Source: Clostridia bacterium (GTDB lineage Bacteria; Bacillota; Clostridia; Oscillospirales; Acutalibacteraceae). From it: a stretch of DNA of 8,479 bases. The notes beneath the pieces are model-generated. The model saw only the letters and a list, made by a program, of their open reading frames with translations, did no database searches and was not told the origin of the DNA. Positions 1 to 6,707 of this stretch are shown in pieces (within the stretch, counting starts at the first letter, position 1; every line of letters starts with the position of its first letter). The stretch is taken from the NCBI GenBank assembly GCA_024689165.1, contig JAILDS010000061.1, positions 1 to 8,479 on the forward strand, given 5' to 3'. The position numbers and the translations under genes were made by a program.

Positions 1-3000
1 CGCAGACGGTGCAGACGCGCTCCTCGAGCCCTTCCTCAAGTATCGACGCCGGCGTCACGACCGCCCACTCGCCGAAGGAATGCCCTGCGGCGGGTATCTC
101 CTCCTGTTCGGTCAGTATCTCGCCGCAAACGGAGCACTTCACGCCGTCTGTGAGACCTGATCCCGTGCACGTCGCCGCAATTCCGGGAATGACTTCCTCA
201 GTGTGGCCCGTAGCGGGTATTTCTTCCTGCGCGATCAGTATTTCGCCGCAGACGGAGCACTTCACCCCATCCGTCAGTCCCGTTTCCGTGCACGTCGCCG
301 CAGTCCCGGGTATGACCTCCTCGGTGTGGCCAGTAGCCGGGATGACCTCGCCGGGCTCGATGACCGCGCCGCAGTCCGCGCAGACCATGTCGCCGGTCGT
401 TCCCGGCTCGGTGCAGGTCGGCTCCTTCGGCTCGCCTGCTACTATCTCGCCGTGGTTATTCGGGTCGGGGTCGCTCTTGTTCTCGATATCCTCCGTGCCG
501 CACATTATGCATATCCGGATGATCATGCCGCCCTCGGTACAGGTCGCCGGAAACTCGTCCTGAATGTAGAACGTATGCTCGTGCACGCCGTCGAGCTCCA
601 TGAATTTCAGACCGTTGTCGTCGGCGTAGGTCTCCGCAGTCGAGCCGACGAAGCCCCAGACCGTCGCGTCTATCGGCGTAGCTCCGGCGGCTATCTCACA
701 CTCCCGGTTATAGAAGTATACGTTCTCAAGAGCGACGCAGCCGTCGAACACGCCGGTGCCCACGGTTCCGACGCTGTACGGGAATTCCGCGCGGGTGAGC
801 TTTTCACAGCCCGCGAACGCCTTTTCGCCGACGCTTTCTACGCTGTCGGGCAGCGATATCGCCGTAAGCTCCGTGCAGCCAGAAAATGCGGACGCGCCGA
901 TCGACCCGACGCTCATGCCGAAGTCGACCGACTCGAGAGCCGTACAGTCTGTGAACGCGCCGTCGCCGACGCCCGCCGTACCTTCGGGTATTACAAGCTC
1001 GGTCACGAGCTCCCCGTCGTGATGTATACAGTGAGTGATAGAGATCGGGTTCGAAGAAAACGCGATCCCGCACCACGCCGCGATGTCGGGCACGTTGACG
1101 ACCTCAAGCGACTCGCAGCCGTCGAACGCGTTCTCGCCGACGGACTTCAGCGTCGCGGGAACGGTTATCTCGACAAGGCTGCCGCAGCCCGTGAAGGCGT
1201 TCGCGCTGACAGAGGTCAGCCCGTCCTCGAGGAACGCGCGTTTCAGCAGAGCCGGCCGATCTTCGTCAGCCAGCGCGTAAGGGTACCACGGCCCGTGGCC
1301 GTCAGATGCGTAGGACGGCATGCCGCCCCCGCAGGAAACGGTGAGGATGCCCGTGAGCCGGTTCAGAGACCAGACGAGCCTTCCCGAGGTACCGGTATAG
1401 ATATACCGGTCGATAGCTTTTGCGGCCTTGTCCGGTACGACGAGCTCCTCCGTTCCGTAGAACGCGAGATCGCCGACCCACGTCACGCTGTCCGGAAGAG
1501 TCACGGTCTCAAGCCCCGTGCAGCCGGAAAAAGCGTAAGAATTGATGTACTTCACGCCCTTGCCGAGTTCTATTTCGGTCAGTCCCGTGCAGTTACGAAA
1601 CGCGGAGGGACCGATGCTCTTGCTCTTTTCATTGCCGGGGATGGTCACGGAAGTCAGCCCGGTGCATCCCTCAAAAGCGGAAGAATCGATGTTCATCACG
1701 CCTTTGCCGAGTTTTATTTCGGTAAGCCCCGTGCAGCCGTAAAACATTTTGTCTCCGACTATAGTCATGCTGTCTGGGATAGTTACAGTTTTTAGCCCCG
1801 TACAGTCCGAAAACGCTCCGCTGCCGATGTACTTAACACCTTTGCCAAGTTTTATTTCGGTCAGCCCCGTGCAGCCGTAAAAAGCTTCGTCTCCGATCGT
1901 CGTCACGCTGTCTGGGATAGCCACCGACGTCAGTCCTATACAGCCTGAAAACGCGAAATCACCGATACTCGTCACGCTGTCCGGGATAGTTACAGACGAC
2001 AGCCCTGTGCAGCCGTTAAACGCGTATGAACCGATGCTCGTAACACTGTCCGGGATAGTTACAGACGTCAGCCCCGTGCAGCCGTCAAACGCGCAGGTAC
2101 CGATGCTCGTCACGCCGTTCCGGATAGTTACCGACGTCAGCCCCGTACAGCCGTCAAACGCGGAATAACCGATATCTGTCAAGCCTGTGCCGAGTTTTAT
2201 TTCGGTCAGCCCCGTGCAGCCGTAAAACGCAGAACCTCCGATACTCGTCACGCTGTCCGGAATAGTTATCGACGCAAGTCCCGTGCAGCCGTCAAACGCG
2301 TACCAGCCGATGCTCGTCACGCTGTCCGGGATAGTTACAGACGTCAGCCCCGTGAAGTCGTCAAACGCACTGTTACCTATGCTCGTCACGCCGTTGCCGA
2401 TCACAACGGTTTTCAGGTTCGGATAGCTGTTAAAAGAAATCCAATCCAGATCCGAGACTCCGTCGCCTATGATAATTGATTCAAGTCCCTTGCAGCCAAC
2501 AAACGCAGATGGGGCGATGCTCATCACGCTGTCCGGGATAGTTATAGACGTAAGACCTGTGCATCCTTCAAACGTCCATTTTGCAATCGCGCTCGCGCCG
2601 TCAGGGATAATTATTGAGGTCAGGTCGGATCTGTTTTTGTACCCTCCCGAAGCTATCTCGTTCTTCGAGAAGAGAACCGCGGACGGTGAAGTGAGGGATG
2701 AGAGGATTACGGATTCCAGATCAGAGATTTTTAAAGCGGGACGGATACCGTAACTTGCATAGGCGACGCCGTAGAGGCCCCTGCCGTAGTCGCGGACGAC
2801 GCAGGCGCTGCTTGAACCACTGTCGGCAGAGCGCAGACGCCAATAGGAATAACCGTAGTACACCGCCAACCCCTGACATTTCGCGTAACCGGTCCCCTTC
2901 GCCCCGTACGACGAAAGACCGTAAGAACTGCTTTGCGCAGCGGAATAAGAGAGCAAAAACACCTTGTCCATTGTCGTCGCTGCGTCGTACGTCGACCAAT

Positions 3001-3671
3001 CCGTCGAAAAAGCCTCGTTCGAAAGCGTCGTCGTCTGTATCCTGGCTTTCTGTTCTTCCGAAAAGGCGGTCAGATAAAAGTCGTGATTCAGCCAGTCTCG
3101 GATAGAGCTCTCGGCGTAATTGTTCGCGTAATAAGTCTTGCCGTCTATATTCGTGGCATCTTCAGTAAAATGGAAAGGCTGAGAGTCAAGGATGTTTTCC
3201 GCCATGACGAGGCCCGAGTCCGGGTCGAGGACACGCCACGTGATCGGGACGTATTTGAAATAATAGACCGTATTGATCTTATAGCCGTTATCGTCCTGAC
3301 ATGAATTCCCGACGCTTGAAGAAGAGTCGGTATGCCACGGCCTGTATGACGTGAATTTGACCGCGCGGTATTTATCCCCGCCGTAAAAGAAATCGGCGAA
3401 GGTCATGAAATCGGAGGGTTGGCTTTCTATATAATAACGATAGCTCTGCCATGTCTTTTCCGCCGCCGCAAGCTTTTTGATCAACCCGGCGTCCGTGACC
3501 TCCGCCTGCGGATACGTGCCGAACTCAAAGTGATCGCCGACCTTGATCTCTTCGTCCGCGGCAGAAACGGCAAATGGAAGCACCGTAAAAACGAAAACAA
3601 TAGCCAGCACGGTGCAGACGAGTTTCAGGAGATAAGAGCCTCTAACCCCCCCCCGATTTTCCCAAATTCAC
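1..3671 (-). CDS. Secreted BspA-like leucine-rich-repeat protein with DUF6273-like domain; 3' end outside window; frame broken at a G9 tract
   Basis: Reading the minus strand gives one open frame from base 3646 to the window edge, with no stop. A GTG at 3671, 9 bases after AAGGAG, is the only well-placed start, but it is out of frame across nine G (3646-3654) and meets TAG at 3642-3644. With eight G the frames join, and residues below assume that. Residues 1-37 form a signal peptide: Lys/Arg, a hydrophobic core, then VSA before ADEE. Residues 40-315 resemble DUF6273 (FGTYPQ, DWLN near 193, DKVFLL, WRLRS near 277, RPALKI). Residues 350-742 hold 17 LRR_5/BspA repeats of 23 residues (LTSVTIPDSVTSIGxxAFxGCTG). 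A linker with a TGTSGRLVWSL unit (about 760) precedes a more diverged LRR block (818-994). From about 1027 come CxxC-containing repeats. It is probably an extracellular adhesion or interaction protein; ligand and anchor are unknown. I am sure of the family, not of whether this allele is expressed. Confidence 0.9.
14..382 (-). repeat. Three tandem 123-bp units coding 41-residue CxxC/GH modules
   Basis: The units run 382-260, 259-137 and 136-14 in coding direction. Each starts at a CxxCG motif (CADCG, CSVCG, CSVCG; a fourth, CTVCG, starts at 13) and continues through EEIPATGH-like and ATCTxxGL motifs. The period is exactly 41 codons. Paired CxxC motifs plus a conserved His suggest small metal-binding or disulfide-linked modules in the C-terminal stalk of the LRR protein, but metal binding is an inference. 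The last unit diverges after GH (GHSFGEWAV), as often seen near the end of such arrays. Confidence 0.8.
690..1219 (-). repeat. Second, diverged leucine-rich-repeat block
   Basis: This codes about seven LRR_5-like repeats (residues about 818-994), recognisable by AFxGC cores such as NAFTGCGS, NAFDGCES, GAFTDCTA, SAFSGCTE and KAFAGCEK. Spacing is less regular than in the first block, with one interrupted repeat (CGIAFSSNPIS). The linker before it carries a TSGRLVWSL...GILTVSCGGGM...PWYPY pattern, the unit that typically begins a BspA-like domain. The protein therefore looks like two BspA domains in series. Confidence 0.7.
1445..2623 (-). repeat. Seventeen tandem 69-bp leucine-rich repeats
   Basis: The repeats run from Leu at 2623 down to 1445. 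Sixteen are exactly 23 codons; one (the fifteenth in coding order) has 25 because of a PGNEKSKSIG variant. Two subtypes are interspersed: LTSVTIPDSVTSIG and LTEIKLGKGV. Several adjacent units (about 1900-2340) are nearly identical in DNA, which points to recent duplication and possible copy-number variation. The consensus AFxGCTG turn is typical of the BspA/LRR_5 family. Confidence 0.85.
3646..3654 (-). repeat. Nine-G homopolymer tract at the frame break of the LRR gene
   Basis: There are nine consecutive C on the plus strand, read as G9 in the gene. It lies codons 6-9 after the GTG start, just before the signal-peptide hydrophobic core. Eight (or eleven) G restores the frame; nine puts a TAG immediately after. 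Tracts of this length are prone to slippage both in cells and in sequencing. Confidence 0.9.
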
Positions 3672-3680
3672 AATATAACA

Positions 3681-3695
3681 CTCCTTTTTTTTTTT
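3681..3695 (-). promoter_or_regulatory. Ribosome binding site of the LRR gene, fused to an A11 tract
   Basis: AAGGAG (3686-3681) lies 9 bases before GTG at 3671 and decides that start, since the downstream frame has no comparable site. Its first two A are the end of an 11-A run (3695-3685). Slippage here would not change the frame or the spacing to the start, but could alter leader structure or transcription. Confidence 0.75.
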
Positions 3696-3767
3696 GCCGC
3701 CGCGCCGATAGATACAGCTATGCGGCATGATTTTCCCGGCTCGCTCGGGAACCGGTCCGTTAAGGTA

Positions 3768-3797
3768 ATTTTACTATAGGCAGGCAACAAAAAACAA
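3768..3797 (-). promoter_or_regulatory. Likely sigma-A-type promoter of the LRR gene
   Basis: On the minus strand TTGTTT (3797-3792) is followed after 18 bases by TAAAAT (3773-3768). Both are near consensus and sit in the AT-rich part of the gap. Transcription would begin about 90 bases before the GTG. The leader would include a small hairpin (TTCCCG/CGGGAA, 3733-3751). An overlapping TATAGT (3779-3774) could serve as an alternative -10. Confidence 0.45.
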
Positions 3798-3943
3798 GCC
3801 CGTTGACACGAAATCGCCGTTTTTTGTAACGAAATGAAAAAATACGGTGTTTTCCGGGCTTGACAAGGGGACAAAAATGTGAAATCAGGCGATTTTTCCG
3901 TCCCGCGCCGTAACGTCGGCCGATGCAAGCGGGTGGACAAAAA

Positions 3944-4040
3944 ACTCCCTCCGCCGCGCTGACGCGCGCCACCTCCCTCAAGGAGGGAGGCTTTAAATGC
4001 TCCCTCTCCGAGGGAGCTGTCGCGAAGCGACTGAGGGAGT
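3944..4040 (-). repeat. 97-bp multi-hairpin repeat element, copy A
   Basis: The element is bounded by ACTCCCTC and GAGGGAGT. Its reverse complement matches 6805-6901 at 93 of 97 positions, with no gaps. Inside are nested hairpins: CCTCCCTC/GAGGGAGG, a TTTAAA centre, GCTCCCTC/GAGGGAGC, and GTCGC/GCGAC. Either strand could fold as a multi-branched structure closed by the terminal repeats. There is no coding capacity, so it resembles a MITE or REP-like non-autonomous element. Strand is set arbitrarily, taking copy B as plus. Confidence 0.8.
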
Positions 4041-4068
4041 TGTTCCAAGTATGAAGTATGAAGGATGA
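4041..4068 (+). repeat. Direct-repeat tail after element A
   Basis: This 28-base sequence begins TGTTCCAAG and contains ATGAAGT-type units. It is identical to 6902-6929 after element B and in the same orientation, although the two 97-bp cores are inverted. Weaker similarity continues to about 4101 (TTTTAAACCGACG against TGTATACCGGCG). Confidence 0.75.
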
Positions 4069-4135
4069 AGTGAGGGCGCTGCGCGCAGCATTTTAAACCG
4101 ACGCTGCGCGTCGCCGTAATTGCCCGCGATATGTG

Positions 4136-4341
4136 CCGACGCTTGTAGGGGCGACCCGCGTGGTCGCCCGGAACCCGGGGCGGGAACAAACATATGGTTT
4201 CCCGACAACGAGAACGTATAAAAACACGGTCCACGCAGGGATATAAATAATGCGAAGTTCACACACGGCAGGCGGCTTGTTCCGCGGCGGGTACCCCCGC
4301 GGAACATCGGGCGACCACGCGGGTCGCCCCTACGGCGTCGG
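4136..4341. repeat. 206-bp element with near-perfect inverted terminal arms
   Basis: The left arm 4136-4170 and right arm 4308-4341 begin CCGACGC and include a 26-bp segment identical between arms (4145-4170 against the reverse of 4308-4333). That segment is itself a hairpin, GGGCGACC/GGTCGCCC. The 137-base interior has no recognisable gene. No clear target-site duplication is visible. It looks like a MITE or two dispersed hairpin repeats inserted in opposite orientation. Confidence 0.65.
4279..4305. repeat. GC-rich palindrome inside the 206-bp element
   Basis: GTTCCGCGG (4279-4287) pairs with CCGCGGAAC (4297-4305) around a GGGTACCC core. It could form a strong hairpin in DNA or RNA. It adjoins the right arm of the 206-bp element and is probably part of it. 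Confidence 0.6.
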
Positions 4342-4467
4342 TACGCGACGCGGGCTATTGCACGACGACGCCCTGCCGCGCTGCCGATTACGAAAATGCA
4401 TAATTAAAAACGCGCCGTTTACCCGGCATGCGGCATTCGGCGCATTTTGAGGAAAAACCCATATAAT

Positions 4468-4499
4468 AACGCGGCGGCGGGTGGTCCCGCCGCCGCGTT
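4468..4499 (-). terminator. Hairpin terminator after mrnC
   Basis: A perfect 14-bp stem (4468-4481 with 4486-4499) has a four-base loop and begins 20 bases after the mrnC stop. In minus sense it is followed by ATTATATGGGTTTTT, a T-rich but interrupted tract. It probably ends the obgE-mrnC transcript and insulates the LRR gene from it. Confidence 0.7.
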
Positions 4500-4519
4500 C
4501 CGTTCGGCAAGCATGATTA

Positions 4520-5017
4520 TTAAGTTTGATCCCGCGAGGGGGCGTCCGTGACGCGAAGAACGATCTCCTCGAGCCGGTCGAACCTGCCCTTGAGGTAGAG
4601 CCAGCCTATAAGCGCCTCGAAGCCGGTCGCGAGGCGGTATTCCTTCGGCGTGGCGTTCTTCGGCACGTGGCTGTTCTTGGCGTTCATCCCGCGGCGCAGC
4701 ACCGCGAGCTCGTCCGCGCCGAGCGTGGGCTCGATGACCTTCACCGCGGCGGCCTGAAACGGGGCGCGGGCGAGGGAAGCCGAGGCGGAATGCAGGTCGG
4801 ACACGGGTCTGTCGCCACCGGCGAGGGAAAGCTCACGGATATACAGCTCGTAAACGCAGTCGCCGACGTAGGCGAGCGAAAGCGCCGAGAGAAGGTCCGG
4901 GTCGGGTCCGTTCGTCAGGGCGCGTGACGCCCCGCGGCCTCCGTCGCCGTCGTTTTGCTCTGCGCCGCATGACCGGCGGCGCGACCCGAAAAACGCTTTT
5001 ATACGCTCAAAAATCAA
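4520..5017 (-). CDS. mrnC: Mini-ribonuclease III (Mini-III)
   Basis: This is a 165-residue RNase III-like endonuclease lacking a double-stranded-RNA-binding domain. In Bacillus subtilis Mini-III trims the ends of 23S rRNA precursor in the cytoplasm as a homodimer. Visible family motifs are LAYVGDCVYE (catalytic Asp53), RGMNAK (109-114), VPKNA, and YRLATGFEALIGWLYL (catalytic Glu134). The catalytic Asp of the B. subtilis protein is near residue 23, so this protein has about 30 extra N-terminal residues, which are basic and then Gly/Asp-rich. The start is a TTG, chosen because AAGGAG lies 7 bases upstream; there is no in-frame ATG before the core. It starts 33 bases after obgE and is probably in the same transcript. 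In many Bacillota mrnC is instead near cysS. Confidence 0.92.
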   Translation of the reverse strand: MIFERIKAFFGSRRRSCGAEQNDGDGGRGASRALTNGPDPDLLSALSLAYVGDCVYELYIRELSLAGGDRPVSDLHSASASLARAPFQAAAVKVIEPTLGADELAVLRRGMNAKNSHVPKNATPKEYRLATGFEALIGWLYLKGRFDRLEEIVLRVTDAPSRDQT

Positions 5018-5024
5018 ATCGCAG

Positions 5025-5030
5025 CTCCTT
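5025..5030 (-). promoter_or_regulatory. Ribosome binding site of mrnC
   Basis: AAGGAG (5030-5025) is 7 bases before TTG at 5017. It supports this non-ATG start and therefore the N-terminal extension of Mini-III. Confidence 0.7.
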
Positions 5031-5050
5031 TTGAGGCTGTCCCGGGCCGC

Positions 5051-6322
5051 TCAGGGCACCCAGGTGAACTCGAGCTCGTAGATGCCGACGGTGTCGCCCT
5101 CCTTGATGCCGCGCCTGCGGAGCTCGTCGTACACGCCGTCGCGCTCCATGACGGTCTCGAAATAGCGGGCGGACTCGTGGTCCTCAAAATCCGTGCGGTT
5201 GACGAGCTTTGCGATCCATTCCGCCTCGATAAGAAAAACTCCGTCCCGCTCGGTCACGGTGAAGGATCGGTCGCGCCTGTCGTCGAGGGCGGCGAGCGGC
5301 ACCTCGCCCACCTCTATCTCCGGAGGCGGGGGCAGTTGGGCGAGCTTTTCGGAGATCGCGTAAACGAGCTCTCTCGTCCCCTCCTGAAGCGGGGCGCAAA
5401 GCTCGTAAAGCTCAAGCCCCCTGCTTTCGACGTAGCTCCGGAAGGCCGCGAGCTGTTCGTCGGACGCCATATCGGTCTTTGAAGCGGCGACGATCATCGG
5501 GCGCCGGGCAAGCTCCGGGTCGAATCCCGCGAGCTCGGCGCATATTTTTTCGAAGTCCTCGACGGGGTCCCTGCCCTCGCTGCCCGAAACGTCCACGACG
5601 TGCACCAGCAATCGGCAGCGGCGGATATGCCTCAGAAAGTCGTGCCCGAGGCCGAGACCCTGCGCCGCGCCCTCGATGAGCCCGGGGATGTCGGCCATGA
5701 CGAAGCTCGTCTCCTCGTCGACTCTCACGACGCCGAGCGAGGGCGTGAGCGTCGTGAAGTGGTAATCCGCTATCTTGGGCCTGGCCTCGCTGACGGCGGA
5801 GATAAGAGTGCTTTTGCCGACGTTCGGCATGCCGACGAGCCCCACGTCCGCAAGAAGGCGCAGCTCGAGCGTCAGCTCCCATTCCTCGCCCGGCTCGCCC
5901 TGCTGGGCGAAGCGGGGTATCTGGCGGGTCGGCGTCGCGTAGCGGCAGTTGCCCCTGCCGCCCTTGCCGCCCTTCGCGGCCACGTACTCCGAACCGGGCT
6001 TCATGTCCGCAACGACCGTCCCGGTGGTTTTCTCGCGCACTATGGTCCCGGGCGGCACGCGGATCACCTCGTCCGCGCCGCGCTTCCCGGTCTTGTGGGA
6101 GCCCATGCCCTTCGCGCCGTCGGCGGCGGTATATTTGCGCTTGTAGCGGAAATCCGAGAGCGTGGACATGTTTGTGTCTGTTTTGAAAACGACGCTGCCC
6201 CCGTCGCCCCCGTCGCCCCCGTCGGGTCCGCCCGCGGCGACGTATTTTTCGCGGCGGAACGAAACCGCGCCTGCCCCGCCCGCGCCGGCGCGGACTGTTA
6301 TTTCGGCGTAATCTACGAACAT
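5051..6322 (-). CDS. obgE: Obg family GTPase (ribosome assembly)
   Basis: Obg/CgtA is an essential GTPase that binds the large ribosomal subunit during assembly and links it to stress signalling. The 423-residue length fits the family. Domains in order are the Gly-rich Obg fold (1-157, FVDYAEITVRAGAGG, GGPDGGDGGDGG), the G domain (about 158-330), and a C-terminal OCT domain (about 340-423, ending IYELEFTWVP) typical of Bacillota. G-domain motifs: G1 GMPNVGKS (164-171), G2 TTLTPSLG (190-197), G3 DIPGLIEGA (211-219), G4 SKTD (281-284), G5 region LCAPLQEGT (308-316). G4 has Ser where Asn is usual, and G5 departs from the usual SA motif. The ATG at 6322 is preferred over an upstream in-frame start at 6352 because GGAGG sits 6 bases before it and the protein begins with the conserved FVD. 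It precedes mrnC by 33 bases. Confidence 0.96.
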   Translation of the reverse strand: MFVDYAEITVRAGAGGAGAVSFRREKYVAAGGPDGGDGGDGGSVVFKTDTNMSTLSDFRYKRKYTAADGAKGMGSHKTGKRGADEVIRVPPGTIVREKTTGTVVADMKPGSEYVAAKGGKGGRGNCRYATPTRQIPRFAQQGEPGEEWELTLELRLLADVGLVGMPNVGKSTLISAVSEARPKIADYHFTTLTPSLGVVRVDEETSFVMADIPGLIEGAAQGLGLGHDFLRHIRRCRLLVHVVDVSGSEGRDPVEDFEKICAELAGFDPELARRPMIVAASKTDMASDEQLAAFRSYVESRGLELYELCAPLQEGTRELVYAISEKLAQLPPPPEIEVGEVPLAALDDRRDRSFTVTERDGVFLIEAEWIAKLVNRTDFEDHESARYFETVMERDGVYDELRRRGIKEGDTVGIYELEFTWVP

Positions 6323-6328
6323 CTGGAA

Positions 6329-6333
6329 CCTCC
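6329..6333 (-). promoter_or_regulatory. Ribosome binding site of obgE
   Basis: GGAGG (6333-6329) is 6 bases before ATG at 6322. It fixes the start at MFVDY rather than 10 codons upstream. Confidence 0.8.
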
Positions 6334-6432
6334 GGATCGGGCGGCCGGGCACCGACAGCCGATGCGCGTCAAACCGCGCCGCGTCCGCTGCTTTTTTGCG
6401 AAAAAAACCACAAAAAATATTGTAAAAAGTGC

Positions 6433-6461
6433 TTGACAGCCACTATATGTTGTGATAATCT
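6433..6461 (+). promoter_or_regulatory. Plus-strand promoter-like sequence divergent from obgE
   Basis: A consensus TTGACA (6433-6438) is followed by GATAAT (6454-6459, spacing 15, preceded by TG one base upstream as in an extended -10) or TAATCT (6456-6461, spacing 17). It points away from obgE, towards a terminator about 110 bases on. Either spacing is a compromise, so this is a good candidate rather than certain. Confidence 0.5.
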
Positions 6462-6466
6462 ATGTG

Positions 6467-6580
6467 TGTGGAAATCAGATTTTCCGAAATTTGCTTACCC
6501 GGGTCGGCGCTTTTGCTGATTTCATCCTTCCTAAATAAACACCGTAATGCAGCGCGGGTGACCGCGCTGTATTACGTTTT
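6467..6580 (+). ncRNA. Candidate small RNA, about 114 nt, family unknown
   Basis: The boundaries are inferred from the promoter-like site at 6433-6461 and the terminator ending at 6580. Between them GAAATCAG (6471-6478) can pair with CTGATTTC (6516-6523), enclosing a smaller possible stem CCGA (6484-6487) with TCGG. A single-stranded pyrimidine-rich stretch (ATCCTTCCTAAATAAACA) follows before the terminator stem. I do not recognise it as 6S, SRP, tmRNA or a known riboswitch. A 51-codon frame crosses it (6462-6617) but lacks a ribosome binding site and runs through the terminator. Confidence 0.4.
6543..6580 (+). terminator. Intrinsic terminator, 15-bp stem
   Basis: CGTAATGCAGCGCGG (6543-6557) pairs with CCGCGCTGTATTACG (6562-6576), with a GTGA loop, one G-T wobble and four T after the stem. 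It ends the candidate small RNA. In minus sense the stem is followed by GTGTTTATTTAG, so it may also weakly stop read-through from glyS. Confidence 0.7.
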
Positions 6581-6608
6581 GCGCGGAAAATTCAGCGGAC
6601 AGCCGAAA

Positions 6609-6684
6609 AGGGAGTAGGGAATAGGCAGTAGGGAGTAGAGCGTAGGGAATAGGGGTCAGGGATCGGGATTCAGGGATCAGGGAA
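6609..6684 (+). repeat. Degenerate tandem array of TAGGGA-like units
   Basis: Short units such as AGTAGGGA, AATAGGCA, CGTAGGGA and TCAGGGAT repeat across this stretch. A 16-base part (AATAGGCAGTAGGGAG, 6620-6635) recurs exactly in inverted orientation at 7010-7025. Such low-complexity arrays do not code for protein. Confidence 0.65.
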
Positions 6685-6707
6685 CCGGCGAACCGGCTTA
6701 TTACCGT

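Larger units (their letters stand above)
3672..4519. other. Gap between mrnC and the LRR gene: promoter, AT-rich segment and repeats
   Basis: These 848 bases hold no supportable gene. From left to right they contain the LRR leader and promoter (to about 3800), an AT-rich stretch with no recognised feature (3800-3943), the 97-bp multi-hairpin element and its tail (3944-4068), a GC-rich segment with further small palindromes (4070-4135), a 206-bp inverted-repeat element (4136-4341), about 125 bases with nothing recognised, and the mrnC terminator (4468-4499). Open frames crossing the repeats are repeat-derived and not genes. Confidence 0.7.

Noticed and set aside
203..1795. 530-codon plus-strand open frame
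   Set aside because: It is exactly antisense to the repeat-rich LRR gene. Its low-complexity, Arg/Ala-rich product arises from the regular repeat and codon bias, and it has no ribosome binding site or family motif.
3860..3865. TTGACA on the plus strand in the AT-rich part of the gap
   Set aside because: No acceptable -10 follows at 15-19 bases and no gene or terminator lies at a suitable distance. The same holds for TTGACA near 3803.
3944..4170. CRISPR array
   Set aside because: The repeats are few, mixed in type and orientation, and lack regular unique spacers; no cas gene is present.
3668..4234. 188-codon minus-strand open frame across the mrnC-LRR gap
   Set aside because: It runs through the 97-bp element and one 26-bp hairpin arm. 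Such translated repeats look like proteins but reflect repeat sequence only.
5600..6436. 278-codon plus-strand open frame
   Set aside because: It is antisense to obgE in GC-rich sequence. The product is His/Arg/Ala-rich without recognisable motifs, while the obgE frame is conserved throughout.
6462..6617. 51-codon plus-strand frame over the candidate small RNA
   Set aside because: It has no Shine-Dalgarno, the ATG overlaps or abuts the presumed -10, and the frame passes through a strong terminator and into the repeat array.
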